DNA from: GCA-002050365 sp038235165
Lineage (GTDB): Bacteria > Acidobacteriota > Blastocatellia > Pyrinomonadales > Pyrinomonadaceae
Direction of reading: 5' to 3'
DNA: 64,000 bases
NCBI GenBank assembly: GCA_038235165.1
Contig: JBBSUG010000018.1
Location: forward strand, 22,988 to 86,987
The position numbers were made by a program, and so were the translations under genes. The notes under the pieces were generated by a model that was given only the letters and a program-made list of their open reading frames with translations, searched no databases and was not told the origin of the DNA. Below are positions 1 to 9,190 of this stretch, in pieces (the first letter of the stretch is position 1; each line of letters opens with the position of its first letter).

Positions 1-1
1 A

Positions 2-2371
2 GGCAGTGTTTTTGCTCAATATCAAAAACCGCCGAAAGCAATTGAAGATATTTTGAATGCGCCGGTGACACCGACGACTTCGATTAGTCCGGCGAAAGAC
101 AAAATTTTGCTCGCCGAACCGCTGCGTTATCCGCCGATTTCCGAACTCGCCCAGCCGATGCTGCGGATCGCCGGTGAACGCATCAATCCGAACACGAACG
201 GGCAGCATCGCCAGCCTTATTTCGTCAAACTGACTTTAAAAAATATCGCGGACGGCAAAGAAACGCCGGTTAATCTGCCGCCGAACGCGCAGATTATTTC
301 GCCGAATTGGAGCGCAGACGGAAAATATATCGCAGCGGGAAATCAAACGCTGACCGGCATTGAATTGTGGATTATCGAAACGGCGACGGCGAAAGCGTCG
401 AAAATCAAAAATGTCTCGGTCAACACGGTTTTCGGCGGTTACGACTGGATGCCCGATCAAAAAACTCTGCTCGTCAATCTCGTGCCGTCAAGAAGAGGAA
501 CCGCCGCGCCCGCTTATCAAAATCTGATTCCGAACGAACCGAACGTGCAGGAAACAACCGGCAAAGCCAGTTCCGTGCAGACGTTTGAAGATTTGCTGAA
601 ATCGCCGAACGACGAAAAACTGTTTGAATATTACGCGACATCGCAACTGGCGAGCGTCGGCGTTGACGGCAAAATTAAGGAAATCGGACAACCCGCGATC
701 TTTGACACCAACACGGTTTCCCCCGACGGCAAATATCTTTTGGTCGAGAAAATACATCGCCCGTTTTCGTATCTTTTCCCGGCTTCACGTTTTCCGCAGG
801 ACATTGAAGTGATGGATATGAGCGGCAAAATAATTTATCAAGTCGCCAGCGTTCCGCTGCAAAACCAACTTCCCGTGCAAGGAGTTCCGGTCGGGCGGCG
901 CAGTGTTGACTGGATTCCGACGGAAAGCGCGTCGCTGATGTGGGCGGAAGCACTCGACGGCGGCGACCCGAAAAACAAAGTTACGCCGCGCGATAAATTG
1001 ATGATGCTCGCTGCGCCGTTTAACGCCGAACCGAAAGAAGTCGTCAAAACCGAACAGCGTTTTCAGGGCAGACAATTCGGCGAAAAAGACGGAATGATGC
1101 TTTATTACGATTACAACCGCGACACGCTCCATCGCCGAATTTTTATGATGGATTATCGTTCAAATACATCACCGAAAATGATTGCCGATCTGAATGTCCG
1201 CGACCGTTACAACGACATTGGACAACCGGTGACAAAAACTCTACCGAACGGCGAACGGGTGATTCAGCAAAACGGAGATGATATTTATTTAACGGGCGCA
1301 GGTTCATCATCCGAAGGCGACCGACCGTTTTTGCGGAAAATGAATCTTCAAACTTTAAAGAGTCAGGATGTTTTCCGTTCAGGTAACGATGAATATGAAA
1401 GTTTTGTCACGTTCACCAAAGATGACGGAACGCAGTTTATCAGCCGCCGGGAAACGATAGCTACTCCCGGTAATTTGGTTCTTAACGATACTGTTTTAAG
1501 AATTGCGCCGCGACCAATAACCAATTTCACCGACCCGACACCGCAACTGCGCGGCATTACCAAAAAGCTCGTCAAATACAAACGAGCCGACGGTGTTGAT
1601 TTGTCGTTCACACTTTATCTGCCGCCGAATTACAAAGAAGGAACACGGCTGCCGACAGTCGTTTGGGCTTATCCGCTCGAATTTACCGATGCTTCGACTG
1701 CCGGACAGGTGTCGGGTTCAACCAATCGTTTCACCCAAATCGGCAGTTATTCGCATCTCTTCTTTCTGCTGCAAGGTTATGCAGTTTTGGACGATACGAC
1801 GATGCCGATTGTCGGCGATCCGCTGACGGTTAACGATACATTTATCAAACAGCTCGTTGATTCGGCGCAGGCGGCAATTGATAAAGCAGTAGAAATGGGT
1901 GTCACGGACAAGGATCGCGTCGGAGTCGGCGGACATTCTTACGGCGCGTTTATGACGGCAAATCTGCTCGCGCATTCCGATATGTTCCGCGCCGGAATCG
2001 CCCGTTCGGGCGCGTATAATCGAACATTAACACCGTTCGGTTTCCAATCGGAACGCCGCAATTTTTGGGAAGCGAAAGAACTGTACCAGAAAGTTTCGCC
2101 GTTCTTTTACGCCGACAAAATCAAAGCACCGCTGCTGATGATTCACGGTGAAGCGGACAATAATCAAGGAACATTCCCGATTCAGTCGGAACGTCTTTTC
2201 GCGGCAATGCAGGGCAACGGCGGCACGGCGCGGCTCGTGATGCTGCCGCTCGAAGCACACGGCTACGCGGCACGCGAATCAATCGAACAGGTTTTATATG
2301 AACAAATAAACTGGTTCGACAAATACGTCAAAAACGCTGCGGCGCGGCAGACGAATCAAGCCGTTAAATAA
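2..2371 (+). CDS. S9-family (prolyl oligopeptidase-like) serine peptidase, 5' truncated by the window
   Basis: Exported serine peptidase of the alpha/beta-hydrolase type, probably a glutamyl endopeptidase-like member of family S9. The reading frame is open to the window edge: the codons before the TTG at 53 read through an apparent signal-peptide end (FAQ), so the true start lies upstream. Counting from the TTG, the N-terminal part (about 1-480) fits a beta-propeller and the C-terminal part (about 500-760) the catalytic domain. The nucleophile is in GHSYGA near residue 629, the acid in HGEAD near 702 and the histidine in AHGY near 736, in the family order. A strong terminator follows. The substrate cannot be read from the sequence. 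Confidence 0.88.
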   Translation, partial: GSVFAQYQKPPKAIEDILNAPVTPTTSISPAKDKILLAEPLRYPPISELAQPMLRIAGERINPNTNGQHRQPYFVKLTLKNIADGKETPVNLPPNAQIISPNWSADGKYIAAGNQTLTGIELWIIETATAKASKIKNVSVNTVFGGYDWMPDQKTLLVNLVPSRRGTAAPAYQNLIPNEPNVQETTGKASSVQTFEDLLKSPNDEKLFEYYATSQLASVGVDGKIKEIGQPAIFDTNTVSPDGKYLLVEKIHRPFSYLFPASRFPQDIEVMDMSGKIIYQVASVPLQNQLPVQGVPVGRRSVDWIPTESASLMWAEALDGGDPKNKVTPRDKLMMLAAPFNAEPKEVVKTEQRFQGRQFGEKDGMMLYYDYNRDTLHRRIFMMDYRSNTSPKMIADLNVRDRYNDIGQPVTKTLPNGERVIQQNGDDIYLTGAGSSSEGDRPFLRKMNLQTLKSQDVFRSGNDEYESFVTFTKDDGTQFISRRETIATPGNLVLNDTVLRIAPRPITNFTDPTPQLRGITKKLVKYKRADGVDLSFTLYLPPNYKEGTRLPTVVWAYPLEFTDASTAGQVSGSTNRFTQIGSYSHLFFLLQGYAVLDDTTMPIVGDPLTVNDTFIKQLVDSAQAAIDKAVEMGVTDKDRVGVGGHSYGAFMTANLLAHSDMFRAGIARSGAYNRTLTPFGFQSERRNFWEAKELYQKVSPFFYADKIKAPLLMIHGEADNNQGTFPIQSERLFAAMQGNGGTARLVMLPLEAHGYAARESIEQVLYEQINWFDKYVKNAAARQTNQAVK

Positions 2372-2375
2372 TGAG

Positions 2376-2410
2376 AAAAGCCGCTTCGATGTTGAATTGA
2401 AGCGGCTTTT
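2376..2410 (+). terminator. Rho-independent terminator after the S9 peptidase
   Basis: A perfect 12-bp stem (AAAAGCCGCTTC at 2376-2387 with its complement at 2399-2410) encloses an 11-nt loop and ends in a T tract, five bases after the stop codon. Confidence 0.85.
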
Positions 2411-2815
2411 CATAATCTTGAAAAAACACTACAAGAACTTTTTTTCTAATTTCATTACATCAGCCGACTACAACGTAGTTTCCTTTCGCATAATTCTCAC
2501 ATCAGCACGATTTTCGTGACTTAATTCCAAAAATTATGCGGAAACGTGTTCCTCTCCTGCCGAAAATCAACTGCCGCATTGAAAACGGTTTCTAGATTGG
2601 GGCGAGTTTCTTCTTCTAGGTTTTCCATAAATCCTCAAGTCAACATGGTAATATAGCTTCCAATCTATAAATTAATTATTTTCCGAACCATTGACATACA
2701 TCAAACGTCGAATTTGATACATTGAAATTTGTTTGGAAGTGGTTCTTTATATCAGCACGTATATTATAAACGATTTATTTACAATATTTAGGTAAATCAG
2801 TAAATTTCATCTTTG
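2411..2815. other. AT-rich intergenic region, no gene seen
   Basis: About 400 bases without a convincing reading frame, between the peptidase terminator and a sigma-54-like promoter. No tRNA or repeat was recognised. It probably holds upstream regulatory sequence for the following surface-sugar genes. Confidence 0.4.
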
Positions 2816-2831
2816 TGGCATAAATTTTGCA
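2816..2831 (+). promoter_or_regulatory. Candidate sigma-54 (-24/-12) promoter
   Basis: TGGCATAAATTTTGCA matches the RpoN consensus TGGCAC-N5-TTGCA, with GG and GC exactly twelve bases apart. It lies 183 bases before the glycosyltransferase ATG at 3015 in the right orientation, leaving a long 5' leader. Inference from pattern only; no enhancer-binding protein gene is in the window. Confidence 0.5.
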
Positions 2832-3014
2832 CTCCCGATGAGGCAAATCGAAATTGTGAAAGTTTACATTTGTTTTCAGACTTGACGTTTAAGTTTGTCA
2901 TTTTATATAGTTCTTTAACGCAATAGTGTTTAATCTATGAAACGAACAACGCTTTGAAATCGGATTAAAGATTAAATTTTTACTGCTGCATAAATATTTT
3001 GCAAGGGGTTGAAA

Positions 3015-4157
3015 ATGAAAGACGAAAATAGTGCTTTAAATTTTGATTTAGTTTGTTTCTCACATCTGCGTTGGGATTTTGTTTACCAGCGACCGCAGCA
3101 TTTACTGAGCCGATTTGCCAAAGAACGGCGCGTTTTTTTTATTGAGGAACCGGTCTTTGTTGACCAACCGTCAAATCTGAACATTTCACCGCGCGAAGAT
3201 TATCTATACGTCGTCGTTCCGCACATTTCACATTCCGACCGCGAAACGGAAAACATCGAAGAAATTCAGCGCAAACTGATTAACCGGCTTTTTCTATCGC
3301 AAAATATTAACAATTTCGTCGCGTGGTTTTATACGCCGATGGCACTTCCGCTCGCCGCACAACTTCATCCGCAGGCAGTCATTTACGATTGTATGGATGA
3401 GCTTTCGGGCTTTAAGTTTGCGCCGCCGGAACTGCTCGAAAACGAGAGTAAACTTTTTGAAAAAGCCGATTTAGTTTTTACCGGCGGGCGGAGTCTTTAC
3501 GAAGCCAAAAAATCGCAGCATCCGAACGTTCACGCATTTCCGTCGAGTATTGACGCGGCTCATTTTGAACGGGCGCGAACTATTGAAGATGAACCGGACG
3601 ATCAAAAACCGATTTCGCATCCGCGTTTCGGTTACTGCGGCGTGATTGACGAACGAATGAATATCGAATTACTCGGTGAAATGGCTGATTTGCGCCCAAC
3701 GTGGCAGTTCGTAATGATCGGTCCGGTCGTCAAAATTGCCGATGAAGATTTACCGCGACGCGAAAATATCCACTATCTCGGCGGCAAAAATTATCAGGAG
3801 TTACCGAATTATTTAGCGGGTTGGGATGTCGCACTGATGCCGTTCGCGCTCAACGAATCAACCAAATACATCAGTCCGACCAAAACGCCGGAGTATCTCG
3901 CCGCCGGTCTGCCCGTCGTTTCTACGCCGATCCGGGATGTCGTCGAACCGTATGGAAACGCTGATTTCGTTCAGATCGCTTCGACCGCCGAAGAATTTGT
4001 CGCGGCTTGTGAAAAAGAATTGAGCGGAAATTCAGCGGAACGACAATCAATGGTTGATGAGTTTTTATCCCGCAGTTCGTGGGACAAAACCTGGCTGCAA
4101 ATGTCTCAATTGATTGGAGATATAGTCAAAAACAAAGAAAAAATAATGACTGCGTAA
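3015..4157 (+). CDS. Glycosyltransferase, probably acting with UDP-galactopyranose mutase
   Basis: Predicted cytoplasmic glycosyltransferase of the GT-B fold, 380 residues. The N-terminal FSHLRWDFVYQRPQHLL stretch (about residues 14-30) is typical of a family found beside glf genes. The C-terminal half carries the usual nucleotide-sugar binding layout (PTKTPEYLAAGLPVVST). An upstream in-frame TTG at 3009 exists, but the AAGGGG ribosome site at 3003-3008 fits only the ATG at 3015. The downstream glf gene, 93 bases away, suggests the donor may be UDP-galactofuranose, or that both serve the same surface glycan. The acceptor is unknown. Confidence 0.8.
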   Translation: MKDENSALNFDLVCFSHLRWDFVYQRPQHLLSRFAKERRVFFIEEPVFVDQPSNLNISPREDYLYVVVPHISHSDRETENIEEIQRKLINRLFLSQNINNFVAWFYTPMALPLAAQLHPQAVIYDCMDELSGFKFAPPELLENESKLFEKADLVFTGGRSLYEAKKSQHPNVHAFPSSIDAAHFERARTIEDEPDDQKPISHPRFGYCGVIDERMNIELLGEMADLRPTWQFVMIGPVVKIADEDLPRRENIHYLGGKNYQELPNYLAGWDVALMPFALNESTKYISPTKTPEYLAAGLPVVSTPIRDVVEPYGNADFVQIASTAEEFVAACEKELSGNSAERQSMVDEFLSRSSWDKTWLQMSQLIGDIVKNKEKIMTA

Positions 4158-4250
4158 CCAAGAGAGTGTTATGTATTTTACAATACCGACCGGGCTTGTG
4201 AAATGTTTTACAATATAATTTTTAATTACAACGAAAAAGGGGAAGGAAAT

Positions 4251-5450
4251 ATGTTTGATTATTTGATTGTGGGGGCGGGCTTTGCCGGCAGCGTCCTTGC
4301 CGAAAGACTGGCTAATGGTTCCGGGAAAAAGGTTTTGATCTGCGACAAAAGACCGCATATCGCCGGCAACGCGTTCGATTTTTACAATGATGACGGCATT
4401 TTGATTCATAAATACGGACCTCATATTTTTCACACGAACTCAAAGGACGTTTTTGATTATCTATCGCGTTTTACCGAATGGCGCGAATATCAGCATCGCG
4501 TTTTGGCATCCGTTGATGGAATGCTGCTGCCGATTCCGATTAACCTCGACACGATCAATAAACTTTACGGTTTGAATTTGACGGCTTTTGAAGTCGAAGA
4601 GTTTTTTGCAACGCACGCCGAAAAATGCGACGTAATTCGTACTTCGGAAGATGTCGTCGTTTCAAAAGTCGGGCGCGAATTGTACGAAAAGTTTTTTAAA
4701 AATTACACCAACAAACAGTGGGGTTTAGACCCGTCGGAACTCGACGCGTCGGTCACTTCGCGTGTGCCGACGCGTACCAACCGCGATGACCGTTATTTTA
4801 CTGATTCGTATCAGGCGATGCCGAAACACGGGTTTACCAAGATGTTTGGAAAAATTCTTGACAGTCCGAACATCAAAATTATGCTCAACTGCGATTACCG
4901 CGAAATCATTAATCAATTTTCTTTCAAAGAAATGATTTACACCGGTCCGGTTGACGCATTTTTTGATTATCGCTACGGCAAACTTCCCTATCGTTCGCTC
5001 GAATTCAAACACGAAACGCACGACAATGAGCGGTTTCAAACTGCGCCGGTCGTCAATTTCCCGAACGAACAGGCGTTTACGCGCATCACAGAATTCAAAT
5101 ATTTAACCGGGCAGGAACACAAAAAAACCAGTATCGTTTACGAATTTCCGCAGGCAGCGGGCGACCCGTATTACCCGATTCCGCGCAAGGAAAATGCCGA
5201 CATTTACGCTAAATACAAAACCCTCGCCGATGCCCGCCCCGACGTGCATTTCGTCGGACGCTTGGCGACATATAAATATTACAATATGGATCAAATCGTT
5301 GCACAGGCGTTAATGACTTACGGGAAAATCGAAGGAATGAAACGTCAAGAAGCGACCGTTAAGGTCAACACCACAGAAAAAGTTTTTGCCGCAACAAATT
5401 CGATGCAGTCGGCGAAAACAGCGACCAAAGGAGCTGTCACCATCAGTTAA
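4251..5450 (+). CDS. glf: UDP-galactopyranose mutase
   Basis: Flavoenzyme that interconverts UDP-galactopyranose and UDP-galactofuranose, supplying galactofuranose for surface glycans. The N-terminus has the FAD-binding GAGFAGS motif (residues 8-14), followed by the family signatures KYGPHIFHT and NYTNKQWG. The start at ATG 4251 is set by GGAAGGA at 4241-4247; the frame opens 48 bases earlier without support. The family core ends near residue 365. The last 35 residues (KVNTTEKVFAATNS and onward) are an extra low-complexity tail. Probably cotranscribed with the preceding glycosyltransferase and ended by a large palindrome. Confidence 0.95.
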   Translation: MFDYLIVGAGFAGSVLAERLANGSGKKVLICDKRPHIAGNAFDFYNDDGILIHKYGPHIFHTNSKDVFDYLSRFTEWREYQHRVLASVDGMLLPIPINLDTINKLYGLNLTAFEVEEFFATHAEKCDVIRTSEDVVVSKVGRELYEKFFKNYTNKQWGLDPSELDASVTSRVPTRTNRDDRYFTDSYQAMPKHGFTKMFGKILDSPNIKIMLNCDYREIINQFSFKEMIYTGPVDAFFDYRYGKLPYRSLEFKHETHDNERFQTAPVVNFPNEQAFTRITEFKYLTGQEHKKTSIVYEFPQAAGDPYYPIPRKENADIYAKYKTLADARPDVHFVGRLATYKYYNMDQIVAQALMTYGKIEGMKRQEATVKVNTTEKVFAATNSMQSAKTATKGAVTIS

Positions 5451-5470
5451 AAATTTTAATGGTTTGTTCC

Positions 5471-5510
5471 AAAATGCGGCAGGCAAAGTATACTTTGCCT
5501 GCCGCATTTT
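5471..5510. terminator. 40-bp perfect palindrome, bidirectional terminator after glf
   Basis: Two 20-base arms (AAAATGCGGCAGGCAAAGTA and its exact complement) abut with no spacer. The hairpin is GC-rich at its base and flanked by A and T runs on both sides, as in bidirectional terminators. Confidence 0.8.
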
Positions 5511-5620
5511 ATTTTGAGAGTCATGAATTTAGAGGGCGGCGTTCAGCTATAGAACAATATAAAAACGTGATATATTTACAAATTAGTCGGTAGTAAAAGA
5601 AGAAACCGAAGGTAAATAAT

Positions 5621-5893
5621 GTGAATGAAACAGAAGAAGCACTCAAACAATTTCCCGAACAAAGTGACTTACTCAAAGCGATTGAAAACTTATCGAGCAA
5701 AATTGATAAATCGGAAAGAAATAACATTATTCAGTTTGAATCAATCAGCGAAGGCATTGTTTACAACAGCGCAAAATTTGACCGGCTCGCAGCCGTTGTG
5801 TTCAACGCGCGTTCAGATATTTCCAACCTTCGTGCCGACGTTAAGGAACTAACTGAGGAAATCCACCAAATGAAAAAAGAACCGGTGATGTGA
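5621..5893 (+). CDS. Small coiled-coil protein of unknown function
   Basis: A 90-residue, charged, helix-rich protein with heptad-like spacing of hydrophobics (LLKAIENLSSKI, ISNLRADVKELTEEI), probably a cytoplasmic coiled coil. It starts at GTG 5621 and lacks cysteines, a signal peptide and membrane segments. Similar small proteins are common in this kind of genome, but I do not recognise a named family. It stands alone between the glf terminator and a 330-base spacer before dnaX. An overlapping frame at 5625 is less protein-like. Confidence 0.55.
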   Translation: MNETEEALKQFPEQSDLLKAIENLSSKIDKSERNNIIQFESISEGIVYNSAKFDRLAAVVFNARSDISNLRADVKELTEEIHQMKKEPVM

Positions 5894-6220
5894 GAACTCA
5901 AGCAAACGGGGAAATGTTTTGAATAAAGAGAAATGATGTTTGGAGTGGAACGCCGTCAGCGAAATTTTTTAATTAAAACGATAGCAATGAAAAATTAAAT
6001 AAAGAGGGTTGGTTGATAATTGCAAACCATTCATATCTGTTTTTCGACAATCGAATAGCCTGTTTAGCAAAAGCAGTTTTTAAATTCCTTAATCGGCTTC
6101 AAATATCTGTGTCAAATAATGTAACTTTAAGACGATGTTACAGATTAATATAGAGTGATAAAACACATTCGACAACTCAATATATAAAGACTCCATAAGT
6201 GTCAGTAGAATAAGCCAGTT
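5894..6220. other. Intergenic region upstream of dnaX
   Basis: AT-rich spacer with a short hairpin (TGTAAC near 6119 with GTTACA near 6136) and a TATATAA element near 6180 that could be a -10 box for dnaX. The small SRP RNA gene that sits beside dnaX in some bacteria was looked for and not found. Confidence 0.35.
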
Positions 6221-8092
6221 ATGTCATATCAAGTCATTGCCAGAAAATGGCGACCGCAAACATTTGAAGAAGTCACCGGGCAGGAAGCGATTACGCGGAC
6301 GCTGCGAAACGCCATCGAACATGACCGGCTCCATCACGCTTATATTTTCAGCGGTTCGCGCGGGGTCGGGAAAACGACAACCGCGCGGCTGCTCGCCAAG
6401 TCTTTGAATTGTCATAAAACCGGTAAATCGAATCCCGAACCGTGCGCGGCTGACGACCCGAACGCCTGCGTTTCGTGCAAAGAAATTTCCGGAAGCCGTT
6501 CCATTGATGTTTTGGAATTTGACGCGGCTTCGCACACCGGCGTTGACGACGTGCGCGAAATCATTCTTGACAGCATCAACATCAACCCGGCGCGTGACCG
6601 CAACAAGATTTTTATCATTGACGAAGTACATATGTTGTCGAATTCGTCGTTTAACGCGCTGCTCAAGACTTTGGAAGAACCGCCACCGAATGTCGCTTTT
6701 ATAATGGCGACGACCGAACTGCACAAACTGCCCGATACGATTCTGTCGCGCTGTCAGGAATTCGAGTTTCGGACGATTCCGGTAACCAAAATTTTCGACC
6801 GCCTGAAACTTATTGCGGATGCCGAGAAAATTGACATTTCCGAAAAAGGGCTGCGCGAAATCGCCCGCACCGGCGAAGGTTCGATGCGCGACGCGCAGAG
6901 TAATTTCGATCAGGTCATCAGTTTTTCCGGCGAAAAGATTGACACGGCGGACGTTTCGCTGGCTCTCGGCATTGCCGGTGCGGAAATGCTGACGCGCACC
7001 GCACGGGCGATTGCTGAAAACAATCCTGCCGAGGCGTTGAAAGTTGTTGACAACTTGATCGTCAGCGGACAGGATTTGCGAAATTTCTGCCGCGATTTAC
7101 TGTCATTTTTCCGTGATCTGCTCGTTTTCAAAATGGCGGGCGACGTGGAAAATCTACTCGACACGGCGGTTTTGAGCCGCGATGAACTTGAAACTAATTC
7201 ACAGCCATTTTCCGAATCCGATTTGATTAGATTTTTCAATTCATTGAGCGAAACCGAAAGCAAATTGCGCGAAGCAACACAGCCGCGCTATGTTTTGGAA
7301 ATCGGCTTGGTCAAATTAATCGAGATGCGCCGCGTCACGCCGATTGAAAAACTGCTCGAGCGTTTGGCGAAACTGGAAAGCGCGCTCGGCAGCGGCAATT
7401 TTTCACTAGAGAACGCAGACATTGAGAAAACCGTCGCGTCAACTGCGGAAAAAAAAACTTTAACGATTGATTTTCCGCCTGACGAATCGCCGTTTCCGGT
7501 TTCGCCGCGAACAATTGCGCCGGAAATTATTGAGACCGCCGCTGAATCTGCGCCAATCGCTCCACCAGAACAGAAACCGACGGCAGTAGCTGAAATTAAA
7601 GAAATTGTGCCGGAAATCACCACCCCGATTGCTGCGCCGCCCGATGAATCACTTAGCAATTCACTGCGAATGATCGAATCAATGCCGATCAAACTTCCGC
7701 CGATTGATGCGGAAGAACTCGAACATATCGAAGATGCGTGGCTCGACGACGCTTACGACCGCAAACTGCAAATTTCCGGCGACGATTTGAGTCCGCTGCC
7801 GAACGCTTCGAGTTTCGTCGAAATTTTATTGGGCGAACATTCTTTGCCGCAAGTGACGGCGACTATCGAGACTTCAAAAGGTGGTGCGGCGACGGCAACT
7901 GCACCGGCGAAAACTCCGGTCGCTTTTGTGCCGCCTGGATACGAAGATGAAATTTCCGAAGAAATTCCAGTGTTGCCCGACAATCCGAGTGATGCGGAAA
8001 TGTGGAAATATGCCGAAAATCACCCGCTTGTCAAAAAAGCACTCCGTATTTTTCGCGGAAAAATTGTCGAAGTAAAAAAAGTCGGAACTTAA
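6221..8092 (+). CDS. dnaX: DNA polymerase III subunit gamma/tau
   Basis: AAA+ clamp-loader ATPase of the replicative polymerase, 623 residues. Walker A is GSRGVGKT (about residues 45-52). Four zinc cysteines lie at 63, 74, 82 and 85, Walker B is DEVH (133-136), and the SRC sensor is in LSRCQEFEF (about 175). The first 370 residues match the family well; the proline- and glutamate-rich rest is poorly conserved. Nine consecutive A bases at 7449-7457 fall at the start of this linker. A shift in either direction there meets a stop within five codons and would give a gamma-like protein of 413-416 residues. The ribosome site before ATG 6221 is weak. Confidence 0.95.
   Translation: MSYQVIARKWRPQTFEEVTGQEAITRTLRNAIEHDRLHHAYIFSGSRGVGKTTTARLLAKSLNCHKTGKSNPEPCAADDPNACVSCKEISGSRSIDVLEFDAASHTGVDDVREIILDSININPARDRNKIFIIDEVHMLSNSSFNALLKTLEEPPPNVAFIMATTELHKLPDTILSRCQEFEFRTIPVTKIFDRLKLIADAEKIDISEKGLREIARTGEGSMRDAQSNFDQVISFSGEKIDTADVSLALGIAGAEMLTRTARAIAENNPAEALKVVDNLIVSGQDLRNFCRDLLSFFRDLLVFKMAGDVENLLDTAVLSRDELETNSQPFSESDLIRFFNSLSETESKLREATQPRYVLEIGLVKLIEMRRVTPIEKLLERLAKLESALGSGNFSLENADIEKTVASTAEKKTLTIDFPPDESPFPVSPRTIAPEIIETAAESAPIAPPEQKPTAVAEIKEIVPEITTPIAAPPDESLSNSLRMIESMPIKLPPIDAEELEHIEDAWLDDAYDRKLQISGDDLSPLPNASSFVEILLGEHSLPQVTATIETSKGGAATATAPAKTPVAFVPPGYEDEISEEIPVLPDNPSDAEMWKYAENHPLVKKALRIFRGKIVEVKKVGT
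7449..7457 (+). promoter_or_regulatory. Nine-A slippery tract in dnaX, candidate gamma-form recoding site
   Basis: The codons read GCG GAA AAA AAA ACT at residues 409-413. A -1 shift continues as Asn-Phe-Asn-Asp then TGA at 7468-7470; a +1 shift gives Leu then TAA at 7461-7463. Slippage at A9 in dnaX is known from Thermus thermophilus, where it makes the short gamma subunit. Its use here is inferred. Confidence 0.45.
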
Positions 8093-8134
8093 TTGACCGG
8101 GTCATCGTTACATCAGGCGGAGGTAATTTTTATT

Positions 8135-8344
8135 ATGCGTGAACCTTGGACAGCAGGAATTTTGAGTCTTTTGATTCCGGGACTCGGACAAATTTACAAT
8201 GGGAGAATCATTGTCGGCTTGATTTGGTTGGTGTTAACCGGCTTTTCGTGGATCGGTTCAGCCGGGACTTTGGGCTGGGTAGTTCACATCATCGCCGCCT
8301 GGTGCGCCTACAGTTACGCTAAAGATTACCCGCACCGCAGTTAG
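8135..8344 (+). CDS. Small two-helix membrane protein (TM2-like)
   Basis: A 69-residue inner-membrane protein with two predicted helices. The first carries LIPGLGQIYNGR, the glycine-rich pattern of small TM2-type proteins; the second follows after a short loop. The start at ATG 8135 is chosen for the GGCGGAGG site at 8117-8124; the frame itself opens at TTG 8093, just after dnaX. It is probably cotranscribed with dnaX and ends in a strong terminator. Its function is not known. Confidence 0.65.
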   Translation: MREPWTAGILSLLIPGLGQIYNGRIIVGLIWLVLTGFSWIGSAGTLGWVVHIIAAWCAYSYAKDYPHRS

Positions 8345-8370
8345 AAGTTATTCATAGACTCCTCCTTTGC

Positions 8371-8402
8371 GCCCGATGTTCGATAACATCGGGCTTTTTT
8401 TG
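8371..8402 (+). terminator. Rho-independent terminator
   Basis: A perfect 10-bp stem GCCCGATGTT/AACATCGGGC with the four-base loop CGAT is followed by seven T. Confidence 0.92.
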
Positions 8403-8507
8403 TTTTTCAAACACGCGAAATTAACGTAAGATAGAAAATGGTTTTCAGACGTGCGATGCCGAATGTTAAATTTCCGACATTCGGCATCCGCCCCCGAAAA
8501 GATATTT

Positions 8508-9110
8508 ATGGTTAAAGAAGGTCTTCCCTTTGTTATAGTTCCGCTTATAATTGCAGTTATTTTCGCAGTTTTCGGCTGGTGGATGATTTCCGCTCTGTTT
8601 GTCGCCCTGACGCTTTTTATGGCGTATTTTTTCCGCGATCCGCGCCGCACGATTCCGACTGATGCCGACATCATCGTCTCCGCCGCCGACGGCAAGGTAA
8701 CGCGTATCGAAGACCGCGACGATGGCAAATTCGTCAGCGTTTTTCTGTCGCCGGTTGATGTTCACATCAACCGCGCCCCGATTGCCGGAAAAGTAACTAA
8801 CGTCAAACTTTTTCAAGGCAAAAAAGCACCGGCGACGAGCAATGATGCCAGCGAAAAGAACGAGCGAAACGCCGTCACCATCGAAGGCGAGAAAATGACG
8901 GTCGTCTGCACACAAATCGTCGGGATTCTGGCGCGGCGCATCGTCTGCTGGAGCAAACCCGGCGATAATCTCGCGCTCGGTGAAAAATACGGACTGATTA
9001 AATTTGGGTCACGAACCGATTTGCTGATGCCGAAAAACGTCGAAATTTACGTCAAAGTCGGAGACAGAGTGGTCGGCGGCGAAACGATCATCGGAAAATT
9101 AATCTATTAG
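8508..9110 (+). CDS. psd: Phosphatidylserine decarboxylase (archaeal-type, short form)
   Basis: Pyruvoyl enzyme that decarboxylates phosphatidylserine to phosphatidylethanolamine at the inner membrane. With ATG 8508 it has 200 residues, the usual length of the short form. Two N-terminal hydrophobic stretches (about 7-40) are followed by AADGKV (59-64), DVHINRAP (84-91) and the self-cleavage site FGS (residues 166-168), whose serine becomes the pyruvoyl group. The frame also opens at GTG 8451, but those extra residues are not protein-like. It lies just upstream of pssA, whose product it uses. Confidence 0.9.
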   Translation: MVKEGLPFVIVPLIIAVIFAVFGWWMISALFVALTLFMAYFFRDPRRTIPTDADIIVSAADGKVTRIEDRDDGKFVSVFLSPVDVHINRAPIAGKVTNVKLFQGKKAPATSNDASEKNERNAVTIEGEKMTVVCTQIVGILARRIVCWSKPGDNLALGEKYGLIKFGSRTDLLMPKNVEIYVKVGDRVVGGETIIGKLIY

Positions 9111-9190
9111 CGACAAACGATAAGTGATAAAAGGCGGGCGAAAGAATAATACTCGCTCACCGCCCACCCTTTCACAACTAAATAAAATTT

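Noticed and set aside
5894..6220. SRP RNA gene before dnaX
   Set aside because: The conserved SRP loop sequences were not found in this spacer.
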